DNA of 24,951 nucleotides from positions 1 to 24,951 of the forward strand of contig JAEYTA010000189.1 in NCBI GenBank assembly GCA_023434265.1, in the 5' to 3' direction. The number at the start of each line of letters is the position of its first letter. The stretch's first letter is position 1. The position numbers and the translations under genes are program-made. The notes under the pieces are model-generated. The model made no database searches. It saw only the letters and a program-made list of their open reading frames with translations, and was not told the DNA's origin. Source of the stretch: Pseudomonadota bacterium. Lineage in GTDB: Bacteria > Pseudomonadota > Alphaproteobacteria > Caulobacterales > Caulobacteraceae. This document shows positions 24,504-24,951 of the stretch, piece by piece.

Positions 24504-24951
24504 ATGTCGCCGATGACCCCCAACCCGCACGCCAACCCCATCCCCAACATCCTTACCGGCCTGCGCCTGTTCGCGGGGGTCGTGATGTTCCTGATCCTCG
24601 CCGGCGCCGCGCCGCAGGGCCTGCCCTTCCTGCCGCCGGACTTCCTCAGCCCGAGCGACCAGTTCCGCTTCGCGCGGACGGCCTTCATCATCTTCATCGT
24701 CGCCGCCTCGACCGACTGGGTCGACGGCTTCCTGGCCCGACGCTGGCACGCGACGACGCGCTGGGGCGCCATCCTCGACCCGATCGCCGACAAGGTGCTG
24801 ATCACCGGGGCCATCCTCGGCGTGCTGGCCTGGGGCTCGGTGCCGCAGGCGGCCATCCCCTGCGGCCTGATCCTGTTCCGCGAGTTCGCCGTCTCGGCCC
24901 TGCGCGAGACCGTGGCCGGCAAGGTCAAGCTGCCGGTCACCCTGCTGGCCA
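24504..24951 (+). CDS. pgsA: CDP-diacylglycerol--glycerol-3-phosphate 3-phosphatidyltransferase, 5' part
   Basis: The gene is cut by the window edge after 149 codons. The protein makes phosphatidylglycerophosphate, the committed step to phosphatidylglycerol and cardiolipin, in the inner membrane. The CDP-alcohol phosphotransferase motif D-x2-D-G-x2-A-R-x8-G-x3-D-x3-D is complete (DWVDGFLARRW ... GAILDPIADK, about residues 73-99). Membrane segments are seen at about 14-34, 57-73 and 97-125, and NILTGLRL at the N-terminus is typical of PgsA. Two in-frame ATGs, 24504 and 24513, are possible; neither has a clear Shine-Dalgarno, and 24504 is given as the longer choice. Confidence 0.93.
   Translation, partial: MSPMTPNPHANPIPNILTGLRLFAGVVMFLILAGAAPQGLPFLPPDFLSPSDQFRFARTAFIIFIVAASTDWVDGFLARRWHATTRWGAILDPIADKVLITGAILGVLAWGSVPQAAIPCGLILFREFAVSALRETVAGKVKLPVTLLA

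Overview
The window is about 25 kb of very GC-rich, densely coding bacterial DNA with strong third-position G/C bias. Several signs point to an alphaproteobacterium of the Caulobacteraceae (Brevundimonas/Caulobacter type): a PleC-like sensor kinase whose upstream region holds a tight cluster of GANTC (CcrM) sites, several candidate promoters resembling the Caulobacter sigma-73 form (TTGACGS-N10-14-GCTANAWC), DUF4142 and DUF4126 proteins, and a DUF3857/transglutaminase/TPR protein. The genus is an inference. I see no rRNA, tRNA, CRISPR array, intact transposon or prophage. This is mostly ordinary chromosome.

Left part (1-6.4 kb): the end of an EF-hand protein is followed by a tightly overlapping ECF sigma factor / membrane anti-sigma candidate / periplasmic metal-sensor-like operon, an arrangement like CnrYXH. 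Convergent to it lies a two-PAS, PleC-like histidine kinase, preceded by a conserved hypothetical gene and a two-CBS-domain protein. A divergent ALDH7 enzyme (aminoadipate semialdehyde / piperideine-6-carboxylate dehydrogenase, lysine catabolism) follows.

Middle (6.4-15.5 kb): a YcaQ-type DNA glycosylase-like protein whose C-terminus appears to run into a remnant of an insertion-sequence end; a secreted YfbK-like VWA protein; a divergent KefB/C-type cation:proton antiporter; a DUF4142 lipoprotein with a clear intrinsic terminator; tRNA-dihydrouridine synthase A; a small conserved-looking protein convergent with a DUF4126 membrane protein (their stop codons share CTAG); and a YghA-like short-chain dehydrogenase.

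Right part (15.5-25 kb): a minus-strand run begins with a 26-codon membrane peptide overlapping a FolM-like pteridine reductase (catalytic Lys replaced by Arg), then FolB, two small membrane proteins and a small GNAT protein. Divergent from it lie a YdcZ-type DMT transporter, UvrC (apparently transcribed from a promoter placing the start site at the ATG), a large periplasmic transglutaminase/TPR protein, a beta-carbonic anhydrase, and the 5' part of pgsA running off the window.

No completely new large system is evident. The points most worth a second look are the sigma/anti-sigma/sensor module, the GANTC-loaded kinase promoter, the small peptide overlapping folM together with the FolM K-to-R change, and the IS-derived tail of the YcaQ-like protein.
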